The notes under the pieces: model-generated
What the model saw: only the letters and a program-made list of their open reading frames with translations
What the model was told of the DNA's origin: nothing
Database searches by the model: none
Part shown: piece after piece, positions 12,401 through 25,193 of the stretch
Numbering within the stretch: position 1 is the first letter of the stretch
Layout of the letters: every line of letters begins with the position of its first letter
Position numbers and translations under genes: made by a program
Origin: Kryptolebias marmoratus
Taxonomy: Eukaryota; Chordata; Actinopteri; Cyprinodontiformes; Rivulidae
NCBI RefSeq assembly: GCF_001649575.2
Contig: NC_051451.1
Location: forward strand, 28,660,365-28,724,364
DNA: 64,000 nt
Direction: 5' to 3'

Positions 12401-13389
12401 AAAATATATATTTTTCATCTTCCTGTTCAGAAGGATCCCAGACAGGCTTTGGTTGTGTAGTAAGAGAGTAAGGAGAGAACAGCGCAGTTTTATAAACACT
12501 TCATCTTTTTGATTTGTTCTCTTAAATGCAAACCTCAGTAATTTGTATTAAATGGGGATTAAAAAATAAATAAACTGTAAAAACATGGGTTGATTGGCAG
12601 CTTTACAGGATGATACAACGTACACATTGTGATGTTTGCTGCAAGATTTGATGTTTTGTTTAACTAGCTTTACTTTGAAGTATACTTTTATTTTTATTTT
12701 GTGTTGTTTTCAGTTATTCTTTACTTTCACATGTTCTTCACTTTTTGGTTTGATTTATACATTAAAAACTACTCTGTAATGTTAACCATATTTTATAGAT
12801 AAATTACCTGCTTTGCAGGAAAAATAAATTGCTTGCATTAAAATGAACAGAATATATTAATATGATATTTATAAATGTACCTTCTTTAGTTCACTGTTTG
12901 CAGAGTCAACCTGACTGCAAAAGGCATGTTTAATTCACACAATACCCTTTAATTGAAAGAAAGTACACCTGCACCTGTTGTGACTGCATCTGGATCAAGT
13001 TCTCAATCTATTTTAGGCCAATTAGCAAAGTGTGGCTGAACTATTAGAGGTAGACATGGTGTGAAAACTGCAAGCACAGAAAGCATATTATACTGGTTGG
13101 AAATGCACACCGCAGGTGGTAACACTGTCAGTTGTGAACGTGTGAACAAAAGCACGGTTATAACTTTCCCACCTGCTCCAGATCCGCTCAGCTGATCCTC
13201 GGAGCCGGAAACGGAGAGGAAACAGCAGCTTAGAGATGTGAGTCATCTAAAGACAAACATTTCTTTTTTCTTTTGTTGCAAAAAACAAATGTCCAGCCTA
13301 AATACTCCTCTGTCATAAAAAAAAAAACTCACTGACAGAAACATAAAATGACTAAATCATTCCTCGCTGCTGTAAAACGATCCCAGAGT
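12401..13389. other. Spacer, no gene seen
   Basis: AT-rich stretch with poly-A/T runs and no gene, RNA or recognisable element. Confidence 0.55.
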
Positions 13390-13770
13390 CCAGCTCAGAA
13401 GTAACAAAAGAATATCTGTAGGACAGGATGCTCCTAATGTTGCTGGTGAACTTGTTTTATAAGCTAAAAAATAAATAAATAAGCTCCCACTGAAGCTGGA
13501 GGCTGAGGTAATGTCACATGAAAGGTCCAAAAACCACAACCTTTGTCTTGTATAAATTTAGAAACAGAAATCTAAAAGTCATCCAGGTATTTATCTTTAA
13601 AACATGATTGCGGTCTAATTAGTTGATTGGATTCATCAGGCTTCAAGGATAAAAATAGCTGAGTATCATCAGCATAATAATGAAAATTTATACCGTGCTA
13701 ATGATGTTACCTAATAAAACATTTATCATTTACATGAACAAACTGGAATCAAACAAAAAAAGATTTAAAC
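13390..13770 (+). mobile_element. Fragment of the same interspersed repeat (downstream part)
   Basis: The strings AATTTAGAAACAGAAATCTA, TCATCCAGGTATTTATCTTT, TCTAATTAGTTGATTGGATT, GAGTATCATCAGCATAATAA and AAAATTTATACCGTG occur in order. They match the later part of the fish repeat whose earlier part is at 34980-35585. No coding sequence remains. Confidence 0.55.
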
Positions 13771-15399
13771 CCTCCTAATATTCCCTTTAACCTCAGTAAT
13801 ACATTTCAGAGAATATAATGATCCAGTACTGAGATTGTTCTGACAGTTATCTGCTGCAGGTTAGACACTCATTGCTATTAAAACACTACTTCAACAAAAA
13901 GAACTACCCTTTAAAATGTGACTTGGTTCCAAACACCTCTCAGGTCGACCCTCGACTTGCCTGCATGACGTTCTTTTATTCACGGGATAATAACAACCCT
14001 CTGCTTTCCATTTCATCAGCGAGAAGTGGAGTGGGAGGTCTCTGCTCCGGATTCTGTCTGTCATGCAGGTAAAATATTACACGGCCATGCCAGGATGTGA
14101 TCCTGCAGACTCCCCTCTCCGTCTCCATGGTGACTGAATCACCTCTCACCAGGTGGTGGTTTCTGCTCACAGAGTTGTTCTCATACTTACTAATTAGCAG
14201 CCAACAATCCAAATGAATGGCCTGCGGTACCGACTTACTCAACACAGATTCAGAATATTTTAAAGCTTGTGTCCTTTTTATAAACGAGTTCTACTTTTGC
14301 ATTATAAACTTGGAGGAATCCACTTTGTTTTTGACTATAATTGAATGAGACACTCAGGTTTACAGGCATCTAATAAACAGTTCTCCAGTACAGAGATATA
14401 CCAACATCTGAATATTTTATATGATTTAAAATAAATTTGACAAGGAGGGATTTATTGCAAAAGACAGACGTTCATTTTGAAGATAGCATCATATATATAA
14501 TCATTTTTCACTTAGTTTTACCTTGAACACCATCATCCTGAATCTTGTATGAAGTCTTTGCTTTAATATCTTCCTGATTTGTTAATTTAGGCAACAAAAT
14601 GCCTGTTTGATAGCCGTTAGCTGTTTTATCCCATCAATAACAGTGATTTTTTTTTTACTTTGTTTGTTTCAGGCTGGGGCCAGGGCCAAAGAGGATTTTA
14701 TCATCTTAGAACTGCTCTAATCTCCAAAATGTCATGGAGGTTCATGCCAGCTCTGTTTTACTGAAGTGAATATTATACTGAAATCATGTTTGCAAAGTTA
14801 ATAATATTAACTGTTTTTTTTGTTGAAAATTATCCATGGCTATAAACACTGTGATACAGGCATCTGATTGGCTTGATCTATGTTGCTTGTATCTGATTAA
14901 TAAGTAAATGAAATTAAATAATTTTCCCACAAAACCCCATTTTAAAATATCCAAATTACCTCTTTAAAATACCAACAACACATCCAAGCAGTTCCTTGTT
15001 GCATTTCATGAAAAGTAGTCTTCTTTTTGTTCCATAAACCAGAGAACATCCTCGGATCGACGGGCGAGTTAAAATAAAATGCTCCGTTTCAAACAGAGTC
15101 TCAGTCCTGCAAAGCCCCAGAATCCTCTGACAGAACGGCTTTCCTCAGACGTCGGGACTTTGACTCTGTCTTAGGGTCCTGATGGAACGGTATCGCTACA
15201 AGTTGATGCAATTCACCAGAGAATCATGAAACACTCAGCTTTATCAGCTCAATATAAAAATTTAATCAGCAGGAGTCTTTTCCAGGCTGCGGTGGGACCA
15301 GAGTGGATCACAGGATGCAGCTCTGAGTGTGAAAAACAGTCAAAAAATAAAACCTGCGTTTCCTGCAAAAATGCTGAATGACTGCTGAAATTAGCTGAA

Positions 15400-15720
15400 G
15401 AAGCTGAAACTGAGTGGTTAAAGCTAAAGCAAAGAGAACAGATGCTAAAAGGAGCAGAACGGTAGCATAAAATAAACTAAAATGAGCAGAATAACAGCTA
15501 AAAGCTACAACTAGCGAAACATGAGCTAAAGGTAACAAAATGCTTCCTAAATGTTAAAAGCGCCAAAACATTACCCAAAAGTGAGTATATTAGCTAAAAA
15601 TACCAAAAAGTAGCAAAGTAATAATATTAGCATTAGCAGAATTAGCGCTGGTGGTTTTAGCAGAAATATGCTGAAGCACTTTTAAAATGTTTCTGAAAGA
15701 AATTAAAATCTCAGTGGGCT
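15400..15720 (+). repeat. GCTAAAA-rich dispersed repeat, copy 1
   Basis: Many short GCTAAAA/TAGCTAAA/GTAGCAAA strings follow one another (for example AGCTAAAAATACCAAAAAGT at ~15593). The segment resembles the GCTAAA-rich heads of the copies at 31690 and 38340, but its downstream part is only weakly similar. Confidence 0.35.
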
Positions 15721-17423
15721 CTGCCAGATTTCTGTGAATCTAAATATAAAAAGTAAAGTTAGAAAAGCAAGTCTGAATGAGTTGAACATTTTCAGAAAGG
15801 AATGATTAAAAGAACACAAAGTAAATAACAGTAAATCCAGAGGCAGGAGAAGTGTTAGTCAGGGTTTGATGCATGTAATCATCAGCACTTTGCAATGATT
15901 CAGAGTGAGAGAAGTGCCTAAATACCAAATGACTTTAATATCCAAGTGTCACAGACTCATGGAGACTTAAAGTGCTGTTCACTGAAAGGTTAACAATCCT
16001 CTGAAATGGTGTCTTTTATTGTTCCTGATTGTTTTGTTTTTAGAGTCGGATCAGATTATTTTTATCTCGAGCCCTTGTGTCTCAGGGTGTCTTGCCTGCT
16101 TTGGGTTATCACGTCTGCTCTGCTCAGACACCTGATAAATTATCAAATACGTCTGTATGCAGCCGAAGTGCAGCCTGCATGTCTTCCACTCCAGCACTCC
16201 TCACAGCAGGCTCATACATCCCCGGGGGGCTTAGATTTTCCATTTCCACACATTCGTTATTAAGACACAATCTGTCTTTTTTGTCTAGAAGGACAGAATT
16301 TGTCTTCCCACTCCACAAACTGTGACCCTATCATTTCTAAGTGCAGCTCTTTTGTGCTCAATTAGAACTAAAACATGTTTTTTCCTCAGCTCCACTGCTG
16401 CTGACTGAGCCGTGATGTGTTCACTGTCCCGGTGTAAAAGTCTCCATACTGCTGCCATCTTTTGTCATAAAAACACGATTCATTTTTAAACAATCAAAAA
16501 TGATCTCTTTGTGTCGACTGGCTGCTCAAAAACAAATGTGCCCTTCACTTGCCCTCATTTTAGGAATCCAGCTGCAGCAGCCAGAACTCTGAGACAACCT
16601 CCTGCAGGAAGCTCAGCCGATAGGGACGCTACACACACACACAGGACCCTTCCATTATAAATGGTGATTTAGATGTTGCTTCCAGGCATGTGTGACCCTT
16701 CCTTTGTCAAGGAGCTTTGTCTTTTTCATACATGATGTCCCACCTCCTGGATGAGAAATGGGCCTTTCATTCTGACACGCTCGTCCTGGTGCTTAAATGT
16801 GAATAGATGCTCGTCCTCAAAGTTCAAAGTTTATTTTTATAGCACATATATTCCTATGATTACTACATACGCTGCTTACAGCTGCAGTCAGAGGGTTCCA
16901 TCTACTACATAATTATCATATTAATGTTGGTCTTTTAATGATTTCAGTCTGGTTAGGGAACCACTTCTGCTCTTGATTTTACAAACTTAACTAAGGATGA
17001 CGAAGGCAGGAGAGAAAAAGGATAATTGTGATAAAAACAATGATGATATTAATTCTTTACATTTTATTACTCTTATTATTATTGTGATTTTTTTTAATCA
17101 TATTGATATTCTTGTTTTATATTCCATACAATAGAGATCTTATTATAGAGTCAACTCTTTTTTTAGTTGAGTTTTGTTATTTTATTTATTTAATATTTCT
17201 ATTGATTAGGTTTATTTTGTGTTTTATCCAATCAGTCTCTGGGACCCCTTTCCTGTTGGACCCAACTCTGTCCATCTTTTGTCCGTCCAGCTGCTGATTT
17301 AAGGTGAACTTTAAGAATTTGTAGGTAGTCCTGATTCTTTATTATACTATTCCCATGATCCTACCACTACCGTGCTTTACAGTTGGAAAGCTCCACCTCC
17401 AAACAGACTTCATAGAGACTCTG

Positions 17424-17521
17424 TGGACAGGGACACTGGTGGACAGGGACTCTGGTGGACAGGGACTCTGGTGGACAGGGACACTGGTGGACAGGGACAC
17501 TGGTGGACAGGGACACTGGTG
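17424..17521 (+). repeat. 16-bp minisatellite, about six units
   Basis: The unit TGGACAGGGACACTGG is repeated with ACACT/CTCT variants. Open frames on both strands here come from the array and its flanks and are not treated as genes. Confidence 0.9.
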
Positions 17522-19210
17522 TTCCTGCAGGTTCCAGTTCAGACAGGATTGGACCTTGGTGGTTCTATCAGAACCAGTTTCCTTCCATCTGAAGCTGCAG
17601 TCAGTCACGTTCACTAACAGGAAGTTAGACCCTGTCAAATTAAAAGACCTTTTCAAACCTTCAGTACTACTCATTAACAGATTTAGAGGGACTGTGAGGT
17701 TATATTTGAGCCTGTATATATAATTTAACCTTGTGTGGAATAAATTCAAACTTGCTTTTCAAAATCATTGAATTTGTTTGTTGCCTAATCATCCCACCCC
17801 GGATAAAGAAAAGTTTAAATAAATCAAAAACCTGAAATGAATCTGACATTCATGCCTATGATGAAAGGATAGAAACCTCCGATCTAAACCATAAATACTC
17901 AGTAATTTAGGACAAAATGAAAAAATTAGTGGAAAAATGCAGCTAATAAAGACAAGTTTTTCCTGGATTGGGTTCCCATTAATGTCTATAATGATGATTA
18001 CGCTGCAGAAAGAGCAACTAGAGTATATTATCACATTTACTTCCAGCACATTCAGCACATTCATGGTTACAGCACATTTCCTCTGTTAGATTCCTGTGGC
18101 ATCTATAATGAAACTTTATGCAGAGGGGGTGATGAATGTGAAAATGACTCAACTCTCAACCTAAATGAATTTGTAAAGTGAAATTTTACGCACAGCCCTC
18201 TTGAAGACACCAAATGGAGTGTTTTGGCAGCACATCATTTTACTTTTAGACATTTAGTTCATTTTCCTCCCGTTTACAGAACTGAAGTCTCATTTCTGCA
18301 GGTTGTCACTCAGAAAATATGCACAGGTATGATTCTGATGCACATTTCTGTTGAAAGAACAGTTTGTTGTGTTTAGAAGTCTACAAGTTGGATTAAACAG
18401 ATGTCTTGACATGCAGGTCTCTGTGACAAGTAGCTGAGATGTGGGAGGTATCTGAAGCAGCTTAGATAGGAAACAGTCTTCTCTGTGTACAGTAGGTTTC
18501 AAACATGTTCACGTTAGCATGAGGGGTGGAGACACACAGGATTGTCTCCAACATCAGGTCTCTTCAGGTCCGTCTGACCTGAACCTTCTGTCCATTCTTC
18601 ATGTCCAAACGTCTGCAGCTCCTTCAGGTTGGACGGTGCTGCTTGTGTCCAACAACCAGAGGTTCTCAGCTGGACTGAGAACGAGTTCTGAGTCCAAACG
18701 GAGCTGGTTTGTGGATCTCAGAACTCAGACTGGAGGGTGACGATGTCCTGACTAATAAAGTGGTTTTTAAAAGCAAGCAATAAATGTTTCATTTAGTTGT
18801 TTGATGACTGTTTAGAAAAAGCTAAAGCTAGCTGCTGCTGCTATTTGCTCCTTCAAACAATCGTAGAATTGCATGTAAATAACTGAGTAAAGTGTAAAAG
18901 TCTTTGAAAGGCAGAGATCTGTGTGTGGACTAGCTGTTAGCTAACCAAGCCGTGGTTGTTATAAAGCTGTCTGTGACAGGTAAGATATTGTTTATAACTT
19001 TTCCACCACTCTCAGCTGCTGGAATGAAATTTCACTCTTTTATTGTTGTTTGTTTTATTCCTGAAAGAGGCAGAAACCAGAAGAGATGCCACAGTGACTC
19101 TGCAGTGGTTCTGTTTGTTACTGGACCAGTGGAGATAAAGATCTGTGATCAGAACCTGGCCTCAGATCTGTCTGAACCTTCAGTATGTGAGAGCAGAGCT
19201 CTGAAGCTCA

Positions 19211-19300
19211 GAGCATCAGTGAGGAGAGCAGAGCATCAGTGAGGAGAGCAGAGCATCTCAGAGCATCAGTGAGGAGAGCAGAGCATCAGTGAGGAGAGCA
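19211..19300 (+). repeat. 20-bp tandem repeat abutting the CpG promoter
   Basis: The unit GAGCATCAGTGAGGAGAGCA occurs at 19211-19230, 19231-19250, 19261-19280 and 19281-19300. A 10-bp partial unit (GAGCATCTCA) lies between the second and third copies. The copies are identical, so the array is young or homogenised. It ends where the CpG-rich promoter begins. Confidence 0.9.
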
Positions 19301-19319
19301 GAGCACCTTTCCCCCGCTC

Positions 19320-19657
19320 CTCCGCTCCTCTGACGGCGCGCGGCTCCTCCCCGCTCCTTCCCTCCCGCCTGCCACGCACAGCGGCGCTTTGGGCACAGCG
19401 CTCCCCGCGTCTCTGCAGCCTCGCAGCCTCCTCCAGCTCTCTGCTCCCAGGAAAGCAGGACTCCGTGCCCCGCCGCCGCTCTCTGCTTTCAGACACATGA
19501 GTGATGAGACAGGCCGAGAGTCGGAGCGGACGCTTTTCTTCTCCTTCCGCGTGGAGCGGCGGTGCGCAGGAGCGCGCACAGAGGCTCAGCATCATCATCT
19601 ACATCCTCCTCTCCTGAGATCAACCCAAACCCGCCAACACCGAACCCTGCTCGCGAG
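19320..19657 (+). other. hs3st1: Probable non-coding exon 1 of hs3st1 (CpG-rich leader)
   Basis: This is the only stretch in the window that combines high GC, dense CpG and a strong splice donor: GCGAG at 19653-19657 followed by GTAAAC. It is 22,350 bp upstream of the terminal-exon acceptor, on the same strand, with no other gene between them. The left edge is approximate because no TATA box or clear initiator is visible, as is usual for CpG promoters. It contains an ATG at 19497 whose frame stays open to the donor. Assignment to hs3st1 is inferred from position and strand; it could instead start a lncRNA. Confidence 0.55.
19497..19657 (+). promoter_or_regulatory. uORF1, crossing the exon 1 / exon 2 junction
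   Basis: An ATG at 19497 opens 53 codons plus two bases before the donor at 19658. Spliced to 42008, the frame adds six codons (the first completed across the junction) and stops at TGA 42024-42026, about 157 nt before the main ATG. The peptide would be 59 residues with no recognisable domain. If translated it would tend to reduce initiation at the sulfotransferase ATG. Translation is an inference; the frame itself is read directly. Confidence 0.35.
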
Positions 19658-20186
19658 GTAAACACACTTTCTCCACTTTACCTCGGAGAACTCCTTCTTC
19701 CTGGGCTCCTTCATGCGGCACTTTTAGCCTTTTGGTTCGGAATTCAGTGCAGAGAAATGCGCAGCAATACACCCATTTACAGCCTGACAAAGAGCTGAAT
19801 CTCTCATATTTTCAGCGTGATCCTTTAGTCAAGTGCGTGCTTTGTGCACATTTAAATCCTCTCTAATGGAGTATTGATCAAACTAATTAAAATGCTACAT
19901 TCAATAAATTAGCTGCAGAAGCTCCCAGGAGCACGTCGTTATCCCGTCATAATATTCATTTTGAAGTGTGAAATATGTAAAAAAAATAAGCTGTTTAAAA
20001 AGTTTTGCATGAATTTTCTGAAGTTCCAAATGAATCTGAGCTAAAGCAAAAAGCGGTGAAGTTTTAACACTGGTGCATGTGTGGAAACTGACTATTCTGA
20101 TGCTGAAGTCACAAGGTAGACTCAATCAGACAAGAGCAGCTGATGATAATTACCACTCTTCAGCTCTTGGTGAAATGTAGCACCCA

Positions 20187-20222
<36 letters not shown>
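20187..20222 (+). repeat. (CA)n microsatellite
   Basis: CA dinucleotides for about 34 bp in intron 1. Confidence 0.95.
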
Positions 20223-20226
<4 letters not shown>

Positions 20227-21677
20227 GCATCACTTCTCTTATGTCTGCTGGTACACCAGGAGAACTTCCAGCAACCCAAACGTCACAGGATGCAAATTTC
20301 TACAGGCTGCTCAACAATTCACCTTTGATTATGAAGCGTGTGGGTGTTGGCTTGGGCACGCTTTCTCAAAGCCATTATTTGACTGGAAAAAGTTCTGCAG
20401 TAAAATCCAAATTGCAACTAAAGGTGTTTATGAGCCGCAGAGCGACAGAAGTTTAAACTGGTTTGTATTTAAAACAGGATCTGTGGGTTGGTGATGTTCG
20501 ATCAGTTAGGTGTGACTTTTACTTCACAACGCAGTCCCATCTAATACTGACCTCAGCTGCAGTCAGCTCTGAGTCTGATCCTTACTTTAATAGATTTTAT
20601 TTTAATTTAATATCTGCTCTCTGTAGGAATAGATTACACCAAATCACAACTGTAAAACATCTCAACTGTCAGCAAAACAGCTTCATCATCGACAATGTTT
20701 CAGTCAAATTAATCATTTTATTTTTGGCCAAATATGTAAAAAATAATAGAAAATTTTATATATATATAATATTATTAAGAATAATAAAAAACAAGTGATT
20801 TGTCTCTGGTGTCAGTCAGGTAGAACAACAAATACGTATGTGATGAAAACCTGCAGAATGAATCCTTTGGTCAGAGTATTATTTCTGTTCTACGTCGTCT
20901 AAATGTTAAAGCAGACAGAGGTCAACACTTACAGCAGGTCTGTTATTAAAGGCAGAAAACACACAGCTCCAGTAATACATACAATAAAAACAAAGTCAGA
21001 TTCTCTCTTGAAAATAGTTTGCTGGAAAAACAGATCATCTTCATTTAACGTTCTGTTTACCTGCTACAATAAAAAACAGATTTTATAAAAGATACGGAAG
21101 GCAAATTGTTTGGATGGAAATCCAGAAACTCAAATGTTTAATCCTGAATTTGTTTAAGAACTGATGGAAACTGATTGTTTCCTGTAAAAGTCGTCAGGTT
21201 TGGAGTATAAACAGACAGAAATAACTCTTCTTTGATAATTAACTAATAAATAAAACTCCTGCTTATATTTCAGGGCTTTAAGACTAACTCTTGAATAAAC
21301 AGATGATTGTTGCAACTTAAACATTTATTTTAGTCTGGCAGGTGCATCTATTGAACTCTAATCTGGCTGTCTTGATTTTAGTTTAAATGTTCAGAAGAAA
21401 ACCAGCAGCTTAAAGATGAATTAATGTTCGTTAACTAAAATATCTTAAAGCACTAGTTGGAAAAGCCTGATGGTGTGATGTCACACAAGCTAATTCTAAA
21501 CAGGAAAAAGGACTTTGTGTTTGTTTAAGCTGTTAAAAAAAAATGGCTCAGTTCTTGTTCTGGTTTCTTGGACACAAAGCGATTCTGAAACGAGCTGAAA
21601 CTCAGAACCTTTGCACCACAAACGGAGAAATCTCCACTTTGCAAAGTGTTTGTAAAAACACCAGTTTTCCTCAACAG

Positions 21678-21681
<4 letters not shown>

Positions 21682-21728
<47 letters not shown>
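21682..21728 (+). repeat. (GT)n microsatellite
   Basis: Pure GT for about 46 bp in intron 1. Confidence 0.95.
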
Positions 21729-22000
21729 ATGGGAGGCTCAAATGCTTTAAAAAGAAACCAGAATAAATCCAAAGTAATGTGCATAGAGCCGTAATTAGAT
21801 GGGTCAATCCCTTTGACCTTCAAACCATGCTTGAGTCAGATTGTTTCACTGAGAAACTCTGAATAAATGCAGTAATTTTAGGATTTTTAGTTGTCATCAT
21901 CTCGCCTTCAGCTCGATGCAAATTCAATAGAAGAAAGTTTCCTTTTTTGTTAAAATGACATCAACAAATGTGTAAAACTAAGAGGCCTCGCACCTTTCAG

Positions 22001-22262
22001 ATGGATAAATACTTTAATGATCCCAGAGGGGAATTTAAAATGTTGACATAAAGCAACATTATGCATCGTCTCTTTTACTTCTGTGATATCTGCTATGATC
22101 TGCATGATGCTCAGTTACTACCACAGTCATAGTCATTCAGGGTTAGCTGTGGCAGCCATCTTGGATTAGATTCTGACTCCATACGTTAATCGGCTGTAGA
22201 TTTCGTCCTGAAAGTTTCATTAAAACCAGTTTGGTGATTTGTGAGATCTCTGAACCAAACTC
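22001..22262 (-). repeat. F1 repeat copy (minus), with adjacent TTAATGATCCC-type fragment
   Basis: On the minus strand, the TTTAATGAAACTTTCAGGAC, ATCCAAGATGGCTGCCACAG and GTAGTAACTGAG blocks follow family order. At its left edge, 22001-22038 is a GATAAATACTTTAATGATCC string of the kind found in many teleost repeats. Confidence 0.55.
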
Positions 22263-24482
22263 AATTCTTTCAGCAGCGGGCGGTAATAAATGTTTTATTA
22301 CTTGGAGGGTGGATGGAGGGGAAAGTAAACAGAAAATAAAATAAAATAAGTAAGTAAAAAGCTGTGGAAAACATGACATTGTTCAGAAAAGTGATCTGCA
22401 GAGTGAGAACAAAGAACAACAGGGTCTCCCTGATTAATGACTGTTTGGATTTAGTTCTGGTGGTTCTGAGAGACGACGGCAGCTCGGATCACAGACAGTC
22501 TTTTAGAGTCCGGAGATATTGTGATCTCTAAAATCCCCCGGAGGAACCTGGAAGTGTTTCTGAGACGTGTGACCGGACAAACACCCCAGGTCAGCGGTGT
22601 TACACACAAACATGGAGAGACGTTTCATATCAGAGGGACAGAAACGGCTTCAGCTTTTAGTTTGATGGAGTTTATCCAGCTGGCTTCATTTCAACAGAAA
22701 ACAAAACAGAAACATATTTTCTCTCTTTTTTTCCTTATTCTTCCAATGAAAACCAATTCAGAATGGGATTAATATTTAATGAAGTTGTGTTTGTTAAATG
22801 AAAGGATGAAAGCTATCAGCTGAGGCGTTTAGGAAGTTTGTTAAAAATCCAAATAGATTCCAGACTTCTTGTTTTTGGGTTGGTTGAATTCAGTTTCTTC
22901 CTCAGGTCCTTAAACCATGAATTAAACTCTAACTGCACACAGAGGACAGAATATACATCCGTCTGAGGACAAATACTTTCTTACTTGATGTGAAGAAGCT
23001 GGAGGTGAATGTTGGTCACCAAACATCATCTGTCATTGGAGCTCTTTTTCATTTGTGCTTTAATTTGGATGCTAACATTCATTCTTTGTGCAAAGAAAGA
23101 AAAAACTCCATTTTAGTGAAGGTGTTGATGACTTATTAGGTGCTGAAAGAAATAAAAATCTGCTGTTAGCAGGCCAAGGTAACTTTAAAATCATTTAAAA
23201 GTCAGTATTCTCTGCTCACACAGCTCCCTGTAGGGACTTCAAAATCAACAAAATCCTAATTTCCCTTCTAAGCATGAAAAACACCCAAATCTGTTTGTCT
23301 TTCTTTGCTCTTACCTGTAGAATCTGTATAATATGCACATAATCCGAGACTGTTAGGCCTTTGGTTACTGAATCTGTTCGAACAGCTGATTTTCTTAGTT
23401 TTCTGTTTTCAGGCTGGTCATTCAGTCAGAATTTGTGGGTGTAACTTTTGTATGGATGACATCACATGTGTTACATCTGTTTGTAAAAAAAACAATCCAC
23501 TGTTCATACACATGTAGGTAACACTTTGTTGTTTTCACATGCTTTAATGTCTTCAGAGATATAATACACTCACACATTATGATAAAATGCACAGGAACAA
23601 AAAAAATCTTGAAGTTTGAGCTTATTTTTATAGAAGATGTTTGAATTAGTGGTTTCCTCTTGTTACCATAGCAACAAGGGTTCAAAAGGAGCAGCAGTTA
23701 TCATTATTTCTTCAACACTCAGTTAAGCAGAAGTTGTCTGCCGTGGTGTGTTTGATGACTGACGGTGATCCCAGCTGATGATTGGCTCGTTACGCTCACA
23801 GCCTCGGTGGAACATGGTCCTGATTTCAAACCTGAGCTGTCTGACCCTGCAGGTCCACGCCGGTGATGGCCTCTTTATTTGGGATGTTTGCACGTGTGCG
23901 ATGAGGTCACCAGGAGTACAATCACTCATCCAGCGCTGTGAAGTCACACAGAGGTGGAATTTTGTGTGTGTGTGCGCTCGCTGAGCCGGCTGGCTCTTCT
24001 GTCGGCCTCCCCCGTGGACTGATTACCGATCAGACGAGCGTTTCATATCAGCCTAGCGGGAGGAAATTAGAGGATTAGCAGCAACTTCTGCTCATTCCCT
24101 GCGTATCTTCCAGGCCTCCAAATCCTGTGGAAGCCATTGTTATTTTAAGTAGCTTGGCAGTGGAGTGTGGAAGAAAGCTCCTGAGTCTGTGGGGGGAGCG
24201 AAGCTGCAGAGAGTTAGCATTTTGGAGCTAGCTTTGCTGCGATTCATGTTCTTTCATGTTGTGAACGGGCTGCGGAGCTGCCAGGACCTCTTCACTCCAC
24301 TCCTTCATTCATACATAATAGATAAGTGACTGCAACTTACAGCACCCAGGGATAACTAGGCTCATTTACATATTTGTGCCAAATTCCATAATTCATGTCT
24401 GTGCAAAAAGGCAGTTTTCAGGGTGCAAAGATCCACATTTAACAATAGGATGTTCACCATATATTAAATTCAGCATATTAGT

Positions 24483-24860
24483 TATTGCCTGTCACTGAAA
24501 GGCGAAGGCGGACGATAATGTTATTACCCGTGTGTGTGTGTCTGTATCTCAAGAACCACAGATTTTATTGAAACCTTCAGGATCTAATCGTTGGATGTGC
24601 ATCTACAAGTAATCAGCTTTTAAAGTCAATCCAGTTCAAGATGTCTTCCACAACCAGTCAACCTTAGTAACACAAAGATGGCTTCAACTCACCCAGTTTT
24701 ATAGATAATATGTTAAAATCCCACGTGGATGTAGCTGAGAGTGATTCACAAGACATACTCTAAACGTGACATCCTGCAGTTTCGTAAAGTTTAACCAAAA
24801 CATAATTTTTTATAAAATAAGATGATCTCTTGCATAAAAGGCAGCGGGTGATATGCAAAA
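24483..24860 (+). repeat. ~370-bp dispersed repeat family F1, near full-length copy
   Basis: This is the most complete copy of an unnamed family seen at least ten more times here. Ordered blocks: an AAGGCGAAGGCGGACGATAA start; a (GT)n stretch; ATTGAAACCTTCAGG; GGATGTGCATCTACAAG; TCCAGTTCAAGATG; GTAGCTGAGAGTGATTCACA; and the end block TGCATAAAAGGCAGCGGGTG. Both ends carry a similar AAGGC-GCGG-TGATA motif in direct, not inverted, orientation. It has no open reading frame. Other copies: 6140-6440, 11660-11941, 22041-22262, 26531-26777, 32640-32845, 37951-38115, 40750-41192, 51470-51795, 55287-55572, 57440-57822. Confidence 0.75.
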
Positions 24861-25162
24861 TGCTTGAAAAAGAAGTGAATAAAAAGTCTTAATGAGTGTG
24901 ATGGATGGAAACTTCTGGCCGATGTGAATTGAAGGCTTGGAGAGGCTGAGAGGAGAGACAGGACAGAAGAATGAATGAATTTCACAAACCACTTTCTCCT
25001 GAAGAGGCTGAAGGAAGCCTGACGCTGCCATCATCGCCTCGTCTTCTAAAGCAGATTTATCATTCCACTTGATGACGGCTGAAGTTATTTATTCATCACT
25101 TTTGTTCTTCGCTTGCCACAAGACGAAAGAGGCCCCGGCCAGCCTCATCCCTCGTTAGTGGC

Positions 25163-25191
<29 letters not shown>
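25163..25191 (+). repeat. (GT)n microsatellite
   Basis: Pure GT for about 29 bp in intron 1. Confidence 0.95.

Positions 25192-25193
<2 letters not shown>

Larger units (their letters stand above)
13771..19210. other. Spacer up to the CpG promoter, no gene seen
   Basis: Contains GCTAAAA-rich repeat copy 1, the 16-bp minisatellite, and weak similarity near 18830-18990 to the CAGCTAGCTGCTG family. The segment 18520-18760 is GC-richer and may be a decayed repeat, but I could not name it. No exon is supportable. Confidence 0.5.
19301..19700 (+). promoter_or_regulatory. hs3st1: CpG-island promoter region
   Basis: CpG dinucleotides and GC-box-like CCCCGC and CCGCTCC strings cluster here, for example GGCGCGCGG near 19335 and CCCCGCCGCCGC near 19469, in an otherwise AT-rich and CpG-poor window. 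Vertebrate CpG islands usually mark transcription starts. A 20-bp tandem repeat abuts the 5' side (19211-19300) and the exon 1 donor marks the 3' side. Confidence 0.6.
19701..24482. other. Intron 1, proximal part
   Basis: AT-rich with (CA)n, (GT)n and an F1 copy. The CG-containing stretch at 23760-24260 is unique and repeat-free but has no identifiable exon or strong motif cluster. Confidence 0.5.

Noticed and set aside
13190..13250. Exon-like segment with a GATGTGAGT donor
   Set aside because: No matching acceptor, open frame or CpG signal; donor-like strings of this quality are expected by chance in 64 kb.
17342..17749. 122- and 135-codon frames over the 16-bp minisatellite
   Set aside because: Both strands are open over the same array and no domain is visible; a repeat artefact.
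20187..20222. CRISPR-like array or other prokaryotic repeat system
   Set aside because: Tandem repeats in this window are eukaryotic micro- and minisatellites without unique spacers.
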